Shown here: piece after piece, positions 1-7,773 of the stretch
How the letters are laid out: each line of letters starts with the position of its first letter
Numbering within the stretch: position 1 is the first letter of the stretch
Origin: a bacterium
Lineage (GTDB): Bacteria; Bacteroidota; Bacteroidia; Bacteroidales; Bacteroidaceae
NCBI GenBank assembly: GCA_004562975.1
Contig: SFQP01000009.1
Coordinates: 1 to 21,825, forward strand
Direction: 5' to 3'
DNA: 21,825 bases
The notes under the pieces: model-generated
What the model was told of the DNA's origin: nothing
Seen by the model: only the letters and a program-made list of their open reading frames with translations
The model's database searches: none
Program-made: the position numbers and the translations under genes

Positions 1-6
1 TATCTC

Positions 7-3000
7 ATGAAACGCATTCTCTACCTGTGGCTCTTCGCCTTGCTTCCCCTCCTCACCGCAGCGGGACAGCCAAGCCTGAGCAAAACCTACCGCATCCGCA
101 GTGCCCAAACGGGCAAAGTCATCACCAACGGCGGAGTCGGGGAGCGCAACGCCTCGATTTACACCACGGACAATGATCCCAACTCGTCCGGACAGCGGTG
201 GCAGTTGAAAGCCACCTCCTTCGGCGACGGCACATTCATCATCGTCAGTGCCGACTTCCCCTCCTTTGCCATCGACGTGGCACCCGAACGTCCCGGTGCG
301 GAGTTCTACCCCGTCCACTGGGATGCCAGCACGGGCAGTGCCAACGAAAGTTTCGTCATCCGCGAGGTGGAAGGACAGGCCGACACGTACCAAATCCTCT
401 GGCGGTCGGACACCGGCAAAGCACTCCGCGTCGTGGAAGACGACCTGCTGAAGATGACAGCCGAGGGCGATGCCGAATCGTCCTACTTCGTGTTTGAAGA
501 AGAACTCATCGGCGGTTTCCTCAGCGAGGAAAAGACCTACTATATCAAGAGCACCGCCACGGGCAAGGTCATCAGCAACGGCGACAAAGGGATAAACGAT
601 GCCCCCATCTTCACCGAAGACCTGAACCCGGAGTCCTGCGGCCAGAAGTGGCAAGTCAAGGGCACCACCTTCGCCGACGGCTCTTTCATCATTGTCAGCG
701 CGGGCTATCCCAACTTCGCCATCGATGTGGCACCGAACAAGAAGGAAGATCCCTTCTACCCCGTACACTGGACTGCCAACACCTCCAGCGCAAACGAAAG
801 TTTCCTGCTGCAAGCCGTCGAGGGTCTTGACGGCGTTTACCAAATCCTGTGGCGCGGCAACACGGACAAAGTGCTCCGCGTGGTGGAAAACGACCTGCTC
901 AAACTGACCGAAGCGGGCGACGCCTCGGCTTCCTACTTCAGCTTTGAGGAAACCACGCCGCAGGAAAAGCCGCGCAGCAGCTATTGGCAGGACGAAACGG
1001 TCTTTGCCGACCACAAGCTCCCGGCCCACGCCGTGTTCATGCCCTACGCCACCACCTCCGCGCTCCGCGCCGATGCCGACCGCTACGCCCGGCCCTGGCT
1101 TGACCCCGTGGGAGCCGAGTGGCTCTCGCTCAACGGCACCTGGAAACTCCGCTGGGTCAACTCGCCCGACCAGGCTCCCGGCAGCGACGACTTCTATGCC
1201 GACGAGGCCGACGTGTCGGCCTGGGACACCATCAGCGTGCCCTCCTGCCTGGAGATGAAAGGCTACGGCTCACCTTATTACATCAACGTGGACTATCCTT
1301 TCACCGATGCCCCGCCGGCCATCAATATGCGCAACGGACTGTACAACTCCGTGGCCTCCTACCGCCGTGATTTCACCCTGCCGGAAAGCTGGCAGAGCGG
1401 CCGCCGCATCGTGCTCCACTTCGACGGCATCTACAGCGCGGCCTACGTGTGGGTGAACGGGCAATACGTGGGCTACACCGAAGGCCCGAACACCGACAGC
1501 GAGTTTGACCTCACCAACGTGGCGCGACCCGGCAGCAACAACGTGGCCGTGCAGGTTTACCGCTTCAGCGACGGCTCTTACCTCGAGGGTCAGGACATGT
1601 GGCACATGAGCGGCATCCACCGCGACGTGTATCTCTACGCCACCCCCACCGTCTACGTGAGCGACCACTTCATCACCTCCGAGCTGGACGACACCTATGC
1701 AGCCGGCAAGCTGAATGTGGCTCTTCGGATGGACAACCCGGCGGGCGAAGCCTGCCAAAAGCAGGTGCGCATCAAGCTCCTTGCCCCCGACGGCACCGAA
1801 GTGGCCGCACAAACGGCTGAATTTGACTTCGCTGACGGACAATCCGAAGCTGCGGCCAACGTGGTGATGGACAACCTCACCGACCTGCTGCCCTGGACAT
1901 CGGAAACGCCCAATCTCTACACCGTCGAGGTGACACAGCTCGACGCTGCCGGCGCGGAAGAAATGGCCTTTGCCACCAAATACGGCTTCCGCAAGGTCAA
2001 TATCGACGGAGGCCGCGTGTATGTCAACGGCAAACGCGTGCTCTTCAAAGGGGCCAACACGCAGGACACGCACCCTGTACATGGCCGCTCCATCGACACG
2101 GCCACCATGCTGCGCGACGTGCAGCTCATGAAGCAGGCCAACGTCAACACGGTGCGCGGAAGCCACTATCCGCGCCAGCCCAAGATGTACAGCATGTTCG
2201 ACTTCTACGGCATCTACTGCATGGACGAGGCCGACGTGGAGTGCCACCACAACTGGGAGCAGGCCGGCAATGCCATCTCACGCAGCGAATCGTGGCAGGC
2301 GGCCTACATTGACCGCACCGAGCGCATGGTGCTGCGCGACCGCAACTTCCCCTCCGTGGTGTTCTGGAGTCTGGGTAACGAGAGCGGCACGGGCAGCAAC
2401 CTGCAGGCCACTTACAACCGCTGCAAGCAGCTCGACCCCGACCGCATCGTCCACTACGAAGGCGCCACCCGGGGCAACGCCGCCTATACGGACCTCTGGA
2501 GCGTGATGTACCCCAACCTGAACCGCATGATCAGCGAAGCCAACGGCAACTACCGCCAGCAGCCTTACTTCATGTGCGAGTATGCCCACGCCATGGGCAA
2601 CGCCGTGGGCAACCTCAAAGAGTACTGGGACGAGATGGAGGCTTCGACCTACGGCATCGGCGGTTGCGTATGGGACTGGGTGGACCAGTCCATCTACGAC
2701 GCTGCCGACATCCAGGCCGGCACGCTCACGGAGAAGGGATATAACAAGTTCATGACGGGCTATGACTATCCGGGCCCGCACCAAGGCAACTTTGTCAACA
2801 ACGGACTCATCACCGCCGACCGCGCCTGGACTCCCAAGCTGGCACAGGTGAAGCAGATTTACCAATATGCCCAGTTCGGCAATTTCTACCCCTCGTCGAA
2901 GAAGGTGGGACTGAAGAACACATACTGCTTCACCAACCTGGACCAATTCGTGCTGCGTTACACCGTGCTGGCCGATGGCCGCGAGGTGGAGAGCGGCGAG

Positions 3001-4323
3001 ATGGAAACGCCCGCCATCAAGCCGGGACTGCAATCCTTCGTCACCCTGCCCTACACCACCGTGCCCGAGGCGGGCAAGGAGTACCTGCTCAACCTGAGCC
3101 TGTGTCTCAAGGAGAACACGCCCTGGGCCGAAGCCGGCTACCCCGTGGCACAAGGACAGGTGGTGATACAGCAAAACACACCGAAGCTGGCGGCTGTCGA
3201 GGTGCTGTCCGCCGATGAACCGCTCACCGTGAGCAAGAACGAATTCGGCAACCACCTGGTGCAGAACAGCAAGGTGTCGTACCTCTTCGACGCTGCCACG
3301 GGCCGGATGCGCCAATGGTCGTACAACGGCGAAACGCTCGTCAGCACCCTCACGCAGGGGTTTGACTATGCCAGCTACCGCTGGGTGGAGAACGATGCCG
3401 CCGGCGGCGACAGCTACGAAACGGGCAACGGCATCCTGACGCGCACACCGGCCGCTGCCCCCACGGCGGACGACAACGGCGTGGTGCGCTTCAGCACCAC
3501 CGAACTCGGTTCGCTCTGCAACGTGAAGTATGACTATACGCTCTACCCCGACGGCACACTCGACCTCAAGGCCACCTACGAACCGCAGTCGGCTGACCTC
3601 CGCCGCATCGGCACACAGCTCATCCTGCCGCAAGGGTTTGAACAGGTGAGCTACTATGCACGCGGCCCGTGGGACAACTTCATCGACCGCCGCGACGCGG
3701 CCTTCCTCGGACGTTACGAAACCACCGTGACGGACATGTTCGAACCTACGCCGCGTCCGCAGACTTGCGGCAACCGCACGGATATGCGGGAACTGAAGTT
3801 GACCAATCCCGTTTCGGGCCTCACGCTCGAAATGCAGGCCGAAGGGCAGACTGACTTCCAGCTGCTCCACTACGAGGACAGCAAGATGGCCTCGGCACTC
3901 CACTGCTGGAACCTCACGCCCTCCAACACGGTGCTCCACCTGGACTACACGCAGAAGGGCTTGGGCAACGGCAGCTGCGGACAGGGAACGGGAACGCTCT
4001 CGAAGTACCTCTGCCCCTCGGAAGGCACCTTCACCCACACCGTACGCTTCCGTCCGCGCAGCAGTTCGGAAACGGGCATCGACCGCGTGGCCGCCGGACA
4101 GCCGGGCATAGGCACTGTGACAGCCGAAGGCCGACGCATCGTTTGCCGTGGCCAGCTGCCTGCCGGAACAGCCCTGACGGTCTACGACCTCGGAGGCTCC
4201 GTAGTGGCACGCGCCACTGCCGGCGAAGCTACCGCCGAACTGGGCGTTTCTGCCGCCTCACTTCCCCAAGGCACTTACTTGGTGAAGGTGGACGGACGCA
4301 CCTGGAAGGTCATCGTCCGCTGA
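7..4323 (+). CDS. Secreted GH2 beta-galactosidase with tandem lectin-like domains and T9SS sorting domain
   Basis: Predicted to hydrolyse terminal beta-galactosides outside the cell. The 1438-residue product opens with a Sec signal peptide (about residues 1-20, hydrophobic core LYLWLFALLPLL). Two tandem copies (about 23-165 and 172-315) of a beta-trefoil/ricin-like domain follow, each with a TGKVI-NG start and a QILWR motif. Next come the GH2 sugar-binding and Ig-like domains (about 350-660), a TIM barrel (about 665-960) and a beta-galactosidase small-chain-like domain (about 1084-1350). The predicted acid/base is Glu792 in GNESGTG and the nucleophile Glu858 in MCEYAHAMGN. The last ~70 residues end in LPQGTYLVKVDGRTWKVIVR, typical of a T9SS type A sorting domain, so surface display or secretion is inferred. 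It is longer than ordinary LacZ (~1020 aa) because of the added modules. No promoter is visible because the gene starts at the window edge. GH2 class is firm; the exact substrate (lactose, mucin or plant galactan side chains) is not shown. Confidence 0.92.
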   Translation: MKRILYLWLFALLPLLTAAGQPSLSKTYRIRSAQTGKVITNGGVGERNASIYTTDNDPNSSGQRWQLKATSFGDGTFIIVSADFPSFAIDVAPERPGAEFYPVHWDASTGSANESFVIREVEGQADTYQILWRSDTGKALRVVEDDLLKMTAEGDAESSYFVFEEELIGGFLSEEKTYYIKSTATGKVISNGDKGINDAPIFTEDLNPESCGQKWQVKGTTFADGSFIIVSAGYPNFAIDVAPNKKEDPFYPVHWTANTSSANESFLLQAVEGLDGVYQILWRGNTDKVLRVVENDLLKLTEAGDASASYFSFEETTPQEKPRSSYWQDETVFADHKLPAHAVFMPYATTSALRADADRYARPWLDPVGAEWLSLNGTWKLRWVNSPDQAPGSDDFYADEADVSAWDTISVPSCLEMKGYGSPYYINVDYPFTDAPPAINMRNGLYNSVASYRRDFTLPESWQSGRRIVLHFDGIYSAAYVWVNGQYVGYTEGPNTDSEFDLTNVARPGSNNVAVQVYRFSDGSYLEGQDMWHMSGIHRDVYLYATPTVYVSDHFITSELDDTYAAGKLNVALRMDNPAGEACQKQVRIKLLAPDGTEVAAQTAEFDFADGQSEAAANVVMDNLTDLLPWTSETPNLYTVEVTQLDAAGAEEMAFATKYGFRKVNIDGGRVYVNGKRVLFKGANTQDTHPVHGRSIDTATMLRDVQLMKQANVNTVRGSHYPRQPKMYSMFDFYGIYCMDEADVECHHNWEQAGNAISRSESWQAAYIDRTERMVLRDRNFPSVVFWSLGNESGTGSNLQATYNRCKQLDPDRIVHYEGATRGNAAYTDLWSVMYPNLNRMISEANGNYRQQPYFMCEYAHAMGNAVGNLKEYWDEMEASTYGIGGCVWDWVDQSIYDAADIQAGTLTEKGYNKFMTGYDYPGPHQGNFVNNGLITADRAWTPKLAQVKQIYQYAQFGNFYPSSKKVGLKNTYCFTNLDQFVLRYTVLADGREVESGEMETPAIKPGLQSFVTLPYTTVPEAGKEYLLNLSLCLKENTPWAEAGYPVAQGQVVIQQNTPKLAAVEVLSADEPLTVSKNEFGNHLVQNSKVSYLFDAATGRMRQWSYNGETLVSTLTQGFDYASYRWVENDAAGGDSYETGNGILTRTPAAAPTADDNGVVRFSTTELGSLCNVKYDYTLYPDGTLDLKATYEPQSADLRRIGTQLILPQGFEQVSYYARGPWDNFIDRRDAAFLGRYETTVTDMFEPTPRPQTCGNRTDMRELKLTNPVSGLTLEMQAEGQTDFQLLHYEDSKMASALHCWNLTPSNTVLHLDYTQKGLGNGSCGQGTGTLSKYLCPSEGTFTHTVRFRPRSSSETGIDRVAAGQPGIGTVTAEGRRIVCRGQLPAGTALTVYDLGGSVVARATAGEATAELGVSAASLPQGTYLVKVDGRTWKVIVR

Positions 4324-4390
4324 CATTGAACGCACCGGCCTTGAGTGATGTACGACAAGCATTCACGAAGAGCCATTGCCCCTGAAGGTA

Positions 4391-4420
4391 CAGCCTGTTT
4401 GCCCCACGGCAGACAGGCTG
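4391..4420 (+). terminator. Stable hairpin downstream of the beta-galactosidase gene
   Basis: A 13-bp stem (arms 4391-4403 and 4408-4420, CAGCCTG.../...CAGGCTG) with a CCAC loop; the only non-Watson-Crick position is a possible G-U pair. It lies about 70 bases past the beta-galactosidase stop. There is no T-run after it, so it is at best a weak or factor-assisted terminator or a 3'-end stabiliser. The rest of 4324-4542 shows no credible gene. Confidence 0.35.
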
Positions 4421-4542
4421 CGCCACGAAAGGAGGACAGCATCGCCACGCACAATCAAGCGTGCAGCCGGGACCTTCCCCGAAGGGTTCGCCCTGTAGGC
4501 CGGAAACCGCCTGCTCCACCCCCTACCCCCGGCGTTGACAGC

Positions 4543-4690
4543 GTACCCCATAGGGAGTACTCCAGTGCCCCATAGGGAGTACTCCAGTGCCCCGTAGGGA
4601 GTACTCCAGTACCCCGTAGGGGAGTACTCCAGTACCCCATAGGGAGTACTCCAGTACCCCATAGGGAGTACTCCAGTACCCCATAGGGGG
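4543..4690. repeat. Six and a half tandem copies of a 22-bp palindrome-bearing repeat
   Basis: Units start at 4543, 4565, 4587, 4609, 4632, 4654 and 4676 (the last partial). The consensus is GTACCCCATAGGG followed by AGTACTCCA. Unit 4 has one extra G (23 bp); units vary only at A/G positions (GTA/GTG, CAT/CGT). Each full unit contains the perfect palindrome GGAGTACTCC, at 4554, 4576, 4598, 4621, 4643 and 4665. The array sits between the beta-galactosidase stop and the phosphatase start (4816). Function is unknown; the 22-bp spacing places the palindromes on nearly the same DNA face. It is not a CRISPR, because there are no unique spacers. Confidence 0.95.
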
Positions 4691-4815
4691 ACTGTTGCAA
4701 ACTGCCGGACCACAACGCCGAAGGGCATTCCCGTGCCACGGCAGTCCGAAAGCCGCCGACACATACCGCCTTTTCATTCATTGATTTATCCATTTTCATC
4801 CCATCCTTCCGCATC

Positions 4816-5286
4816 ATGTACCGAATACTCTTTGTCTGCCTCGGCAACATCTGCCGCTCCTGCACCGCCGAGGAAATATTCCGCACCCTGGCTGCCCGCA
4901 GTGGGCACTCCGCCCGTTTCGAGGTGGACTCAGCCGGCATCATCGACTACCACGAAGGCGAACTGCCCGACCCGCGTATGCGCCGGGCGGCACAGGTCCG
5001 GGGCTACCGCCTCACCCACCGCTCGCGGCCCATACGGACGGAGGACTTCCGCCGTTTCGACCTCATCATCGGCATGGACAGCCGCAACTGCGACAAGCTG
5101 CGCCGACTGGCACCCGACGAGGCGGCGCGCCAGAAGGTGCAGCCCATGGCCGCCTACCTGCGGCAACACCCCGGACAGGATTTCATACCCGACCCGTACT
5201 ATGGCACGGCAGACGATTTCAATCACGTTGTGGAACTGCTGGAAGACGCTTGCGCTGCGCTGCTGGAGAAAACAGCGGGCGTATGA
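4816..5286 (+). CDS. Low-molecular-weight protein tyrosine phosphatase
   Basis: A 156-residue cytoplasmic phosphatase of the LMW-PTP family, which removes phosphate from tyrosine (sometimes arginine) residues through a cysteinyl-phosphate intermediate. The signature loop CX5RS is at the N-terminus: Cys8 nucleophile, Arg14, Ser15 (VCLGNICRS). The general acid is Asp126 in PDPYYG, and length and order match the family. One oddity: the Pro that normally follows the loop (CRSP) is replaced by Cys (CRSC), adding a second cysteine near the active site besides Cys13. No cognate tyrosine kinase is seen in the window. The ATG at 4816 is chosen because the CX5R loop must start within about 8 residues of the N-terminus. 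The kinase gene follows 85 bases later but appears to have its own promoter. Confidence 0.93.
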   Translation: MYRILFVCLGNICRSCTAEEIFRTLAARSGHSARFEVDSAGIIDYHEGELPDPRMRRAAQVRGYRLTHRSRPIRTEDFRRFDLIIGMDSRNCDKLRRLAPDEAARQKVQPMAAYLRQHPGQDFIPDPYYGTADDFNHVVELLEDACAALLEKTAGV

Positions 5287-5307
5287 CCCATATTAAAAAA
5301 TAATTGT

Positions 5308-5315
5308 TACATTTG
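5308..5315 (+). promoter_or_regulatory. Candidate Bacteroidetes -7 element (TACATTTG)
   Basis: TACATTTG matches the TAnnTTTG consensus used by the Bacteroidetes primary sigma factor. It lies 57 bases before the ATG at 5372, so it would give a leader of roughly 50 bases for the sugar kinase gene. No good -33 TTTG is seen at the expected distance. Confidence 0.5.
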
Positions 5316-5371
5316 CCCGGCATAGGAAAAACAATTACAAACCCAATACATCAATCTTACATTCTAATATC

Positions 5372-6463
5372 ATGGAACAGAAAGAACTGCAACAAATTGC
5401 CGCCCATTTCCAGATTGAAGGCAAAATCGCTGAAGTAAAGCCCCTCGGAAACGGTCTCATCAACACCACTTACATGGTAGTGACCGAAGGGGATGCTCCC
5501 GACTACGTGTTGCAAAACATTAACAACGCCATCTTCCCCGACGTTGACCTGCTGATGAACAACATCGTGGCCGTCACGGGACATATCCGCGCCAAACTCG
5601 AAGCCATTGACACGCTCGACATTGACCGCAAGGTGCTCCACTTCGTACCCTGCCAGTGTGGCAAATATTACTACGAACACGAAGGCAAATACTGGCGCGT
5701 CATGGTGTTCATCCCCGAAACGGTGTCGAAAAGCGGCGTAACGCCCGAAAGCTCTTACATCGTGGGCGAAACATTCGGCGACTTCCAGGCTTCGCTGGCC
5801 GACATCCCCGCACAACTCGGCGAGAGCATCAAGGACTTCCACAACATCGAATTCCGCCTCCAACAGCTCAAGGAGGCCATGGAGGCTGACAAGATGGGCC
5901 GCCTGGCCGAAACGCGCGAAATCGCCGACGAGCTGATGAAACGCGCCGAAGACATGACGCGCAGCGAACGCCTCTTCCGCGAAGGCAAACTGCCCAAGCG
6001 CATCTGCCACTGCGACACGAAGGTGGACAACATCCTCTTCGACCGCGACGACAACGTGCTCTGCGTCATCGACCTCGACACCGTCATGCCGAGCTTCGTC
6101 TTCTCCGACTACGGCGACTTCCTCCGTTCGGCAGCCAACACGCAGCCGGAAGACAGCGCCGAATACGACAAGATTGACTTCCGCATGGACATCTTCAAGG
6201 CGTTCACCGAAGGTTACCTCAAAACGGCCCGCGCCTTCCTCACCCCCATCGAAATCGAGAACCTGCCCTACGGCGCACTGCTCTTCCCCTATATGCAGAC
6301 CGTGCGCTTCTATGCCGACTACCTGAACGGTGACACGTACTACAAGATCCAGTATCCGGAACACAACCTGGTGCGCACCAAGAACCAGCTGACGCTGCTG
6401 CAACGCGCCGAGGCCCACGTGCCCGAAATGGAAGCCTTCATCAAGGAGCAGCTGGCCAAATAA
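5372..6463 (+). CDS. APH-superfamily sugar kinase (NahK / MdsC-like)
   Basis: A 363-residue cytoplasmic kinase of the aminoglycoside phosphotransferase/choline kinase fold. The N-terminal lobe has a glycine-containing loop (PLGNGLINTTY, near residue 30). The catalytic Brenner-type motif is HCDTKVDN with His213, Asp215 and Asn220, and the metal-binding motif is IDLDT with Asp234 and Asp236. Bacteroidetes members of this shape resemble N-acetylhexosamine 1-kinase and the mdsC gene of the mucin-desulfation locus, so phosphorylation of a hexose or N-acetylhexosamine at C1 is the likeliest role. Antibiotic resistance is unlikely from this context, because the gene lies by a beta-galactosidase. It is followed by a strong intrinsic terminator. 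The fold is clear; the substrate is inferred. Confidence 0.8.
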   Translation: MEQKELQQIAAHFQIEGKIAEVKPLGNGLINTTYMVVTEGDAPDYVLQNINNAIFPDVDLLMNNIVAVTGHIRAKLEAIDTLDIDRKVLHFVPCQCGKYYYEHEGKYWRVMVFIPETVSKSGVTPESSYIVGETFGDFQASLADIPAQLGESIKDFHNIEFRLQQLKEAMEADKMGRLAETREIADELMKRAEDMTRSERLFREGKLPKRICHCDTKVDNILFDRDDNVLCVIDLDTVMPSFVFSDYGDFLRSAANTQPEDSAEYDKIDFRMDIFKAFTEGYLKTARAFLTPIEIENLPYGALLFPYMQTVRFYADYLNGDTYYKIQYPEHNLVRTKNQLTLLQRAEAHVPEMEAFIKEQLAK

Positions 6464-6495
6464 TCACTCAGCCGACCGCCCTATACCATAAGCAA

Positions 6496-6535
6496 ACATG
6501 CACCGAGGCCCTGCGCCCGGTGCATGTGTTTTTTT
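6496..6535 (+). terminator. Intrinsic terminator after the sugar kinase gene
   Basis: A perfect 10-bp stem (ACATGCACCG at 6496-6505 with CGGTGCATGT at 6518-6527), a 12-base loop, then GTTTTTTT (6528-6535). It lies 33 bases after the kinase stop and faces the convergent minus-strand gene. Confidence 0.9.
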
Positions 6536-6593
6536 GTATAGACCATCCTTGACGAGATGGCCGCTCCGTGTTTAGAGTTGCCGTAAAGACAAA

Positions 6594-6625
6594 CGGCCTC
6601 TCTCTGCCCCATCGGGAAGAGGCCG
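6594..6625 (-). terminator. Probable terminator of the small membrane protein gene
   Basis: An 8-bp perfect stem (CGGCCTCT 6594-6601 with AGAGGCCG 6618-6625). On the minus strand it is followed by TTTGTCTTT, a broken T-tract. It lies 22 bases downstream of the minus-strand stop at 6647, so it would end that transcript in the convergent gap. Confidence 0.5.
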
Positions 6626-6646
6626 GAAGCCGGATGTCGGCAGGGT

Positions 6647-7018
6647 TCATTCCGTCTCCGTTTTCGGCGTTTCGGGTTTCTCTTCCGAAGTGACCGCTTC
6701 CTCGTGCTGCGAGGCGGCATGATGCTGCAAGGTGGCGGTATCGGCAGGTACGTCGGGCTGGATGTCCGCTGCGGGCACGGTGTCGGGCATGAGAGTGTCG
6801 GGCAGTGCCTCCTCCTGCACCACGGGCAGGTCATCCGTCAGGGGCAGCTCGGGCAGGGTGTCGGCCGGCAGGGTGTCGGCGGACGGTTCCTCGGCCTCGG
6901 GCTGCAGCAGCGGCGTGGCTTCAGCCTCGGGCCACAGTGAAACGGTGCCCCACACGATGACGCCGACCAAGCCGGCAAAGGTGAGCACATTGCATAGTTT
7001 GTCCTGAAAATGTTGCAT
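6647..7018 (-). CDS. Small single-pass membrane protein with acidic, proline-rich tail
   Basis: Function not recognised. From the chosen start (7018, MQHFQDKLCNVLTF) the product is 123 residues: a short cytoplasmic N-terminus, one hydrophobic segment (about residues 9-25, LTFAGLVGVIVWGTV), then about 95 residues of low-complexity Asp/Glu/Pro/Thr/Ala sequence with repeated DTLP-like elements (ADTLP, ADTLP, PDTLM, PDTVP, ADTAT). The reading frame extends upstream to 7105, but that stretch (MRFHPCRLPHLILSG) looks like untranslated sequence and crosses a structured intergenic repeat, so the inner ATG is preferred. The tail is probably periplasmic and disordered. It is the last gene of the minus-strand block, with a probable terminator right after it. 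Coding status is supported by the transmembrane-plus-acidic-tail pattern and the flanking terminator, not by homology. Confidence 0.6.
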   Translation of the reverse strand: MQHFQDKLCNVLTFAGLVGVIVWGTVSLWPEAEATPLLQPEAEEPSADTLPADTLPELPLTDDLPVVQEEALPDTLMPDTVPAADIQPDVPADTATLQHHAASQHEEAVTSEEKPETPKTETE

Positions 7019-7059
7019 GATGCAGAAAAGGGAAATGAGGGATTGGGGTAAAAGAAAAG

Positions 7060-7148
7060 GGCCTGAGAGGATGAGGTGCGGCAGGCGGCAGGGATGAAAG
7101 CGCATTGGCTTTCTCCATGCCCCGGCTGTCTCCTCAGCATCTCAGGCC
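7060..7148 (-). repeat. Long imperfect inverted repeat with nested hairpin between DUF5606 and small membrane protein genes
   Basis: Arms GGCCTGAGAGGATGAGG (7060-7076) and CCTCAGCATCTCAGGCC (7132-7148) pair at 15 of 17 positions. The 55-base spacer contains a second hairpin, GAAAGC (7096-7101) with GCTTTC (7108-7113). On the minus strand the outer stem is followed by CCCTTTTCTTTTACC, so it may be the DUF5606 terminator or a structured leader of the next gene. Confidence 0.6.
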
Positions 7149-7177
7149 TTGTGGTTTGTCATGGGCGCAACCAAATG

Positions 7178-7624
7178 TTATGCTTCGGTTGCGGCTTCAG
7201 CTTCCGTTTCAGCCTCAGCGGCCTCAGCAGGCTCTACAAACTGGGTGTAGCCTCCGCGCACCAGGATGTTGTACCACTGGATGAGCTTGCGGATGTCGGA
7301 ATCATGGACGCGGTCGCGGTCCCAGTCGGGCAGGACGGCTGTCATGAAGTCGGCAAGTTCTGACTTTGAAGCCTTCTTGTAGTCCACGGCAGTTTCCTTC
7401 CCTCCTTCGCGGTCGCTGATGGACTGGAAGATGTTCATCAACGGCTGATCCTCATCGTTGGTGTACATCGAAACGTCGTTGAGCGAGGTGACGCGGTCGC
7501 GCGCTCCGGCGGGCAGACGCTTGTGGGTGGCATCAATGGTTTCGACAATGAGCATTCCGCGTCCTTGCGAAATCAGCTTATAAAGGCCGGGCTTTCCCGA
7601 AATGGCCAAAATTGTGTCTTGCAT
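7178..7624 (-). CDS. DUF5606 domain-containing protein
   Basis: A 148-residue cytoplasmic protein of a Bacteroidetes-specific family of unknown function. The N-terminal part (MQDTILAISGKPGLYKLISQ) is a small beta-barrel-like segment typical of DUF5606. The middle (about 85-130) is helical, with a conserved-looking DRDRVHDSDIRKLIQWYNIL stretch. The last ~20 residues are an Ala/Glu-only tail (AEAAEAETEAEAATEA) that is probably disordered. It lies downstream of coaE but separated by 149 bases that contain its own -7 element. Family assignment is from memory of the sequence pattern; no biochemical role is claimed. Confidence 0.8.
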   Translation of the reverse strand: MQDTILAISGKPGLYKLISQGRGMLIVETIDATHKRLPAGARDRVTSLNDVSMYTNDEDQPLMNIFQSISDREGGKETAVDYKKASKSELADFMTAVLPDWDRDRVHDSDIRKLIQWYNILVRGGYTQFVEPAEAAEAETEAEAATEA

Positions 7625-7671
7625 GTGCTGAAAAATTGTTGAATGATTGGCTTGATAGATTATTAGCTGTG

Positions 7672-7679
7672 CAAAAGTA
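7672..7679 (-). promoter_or_regulatory. Candidate -7 element (TACTTTTG) for the DUF5606 gene
   Basis: On the minus strand TACTTTTG fits TAnnTTTG and ends 48 bases before the ATG at 7624. The flanking 7625-7700 is markedly more AT-rich than the genes, as expected of a promoter. No clear -33 TTTG. Confidence 0.5.
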
Positions 7680-7773
7680 ATACTTTTTGGTTAAGTCGCC
7701 CTTCTGCAAGCACCCGTAGACACGAAAGTTTTCGGTTTGTTGTCCCGAAACGGCGGAAAACGGACGGGAAATG

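Noticed and set aside
2278..4038. 586-residue minus-strand frame inside the beta-galactosidase gene
   Set aside because: Antisense mirror of GC-rich codons; His/Val/Arg-rich with no domain, while the plus strand has clear GH2 motifs. The same applies to the minus-strand frame 1270-2250.
4543..4690. CRISPR array
   Set aside because: Units are directly abutting with no unique spacers, and no cas genes are present.
4363..4943. Three overlapping minus-strand frames with a repeating GYWSTPYGVLEYS-type peptide
   Set aside because: They exist only because the 22-bp repeat has no stop in any minus-strand frame and 22 is not a multiple of 3, so all frames cycle through the same 22-residue pattern. 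No start, signal or conserved domain supports translation.
5357..6418. 353-residue minus-strand frame opposite the sugar kinase
   Set aside because: A shadow frame; the plus strand contains the full kinase motif set.
5372..6463. Aminoglycoside resistance gene
   Set aside because: It shares the APH fold, but its motifs and neighbourhood fit the Bacteroidetes sugar kinase group; no mobile element flanks it.
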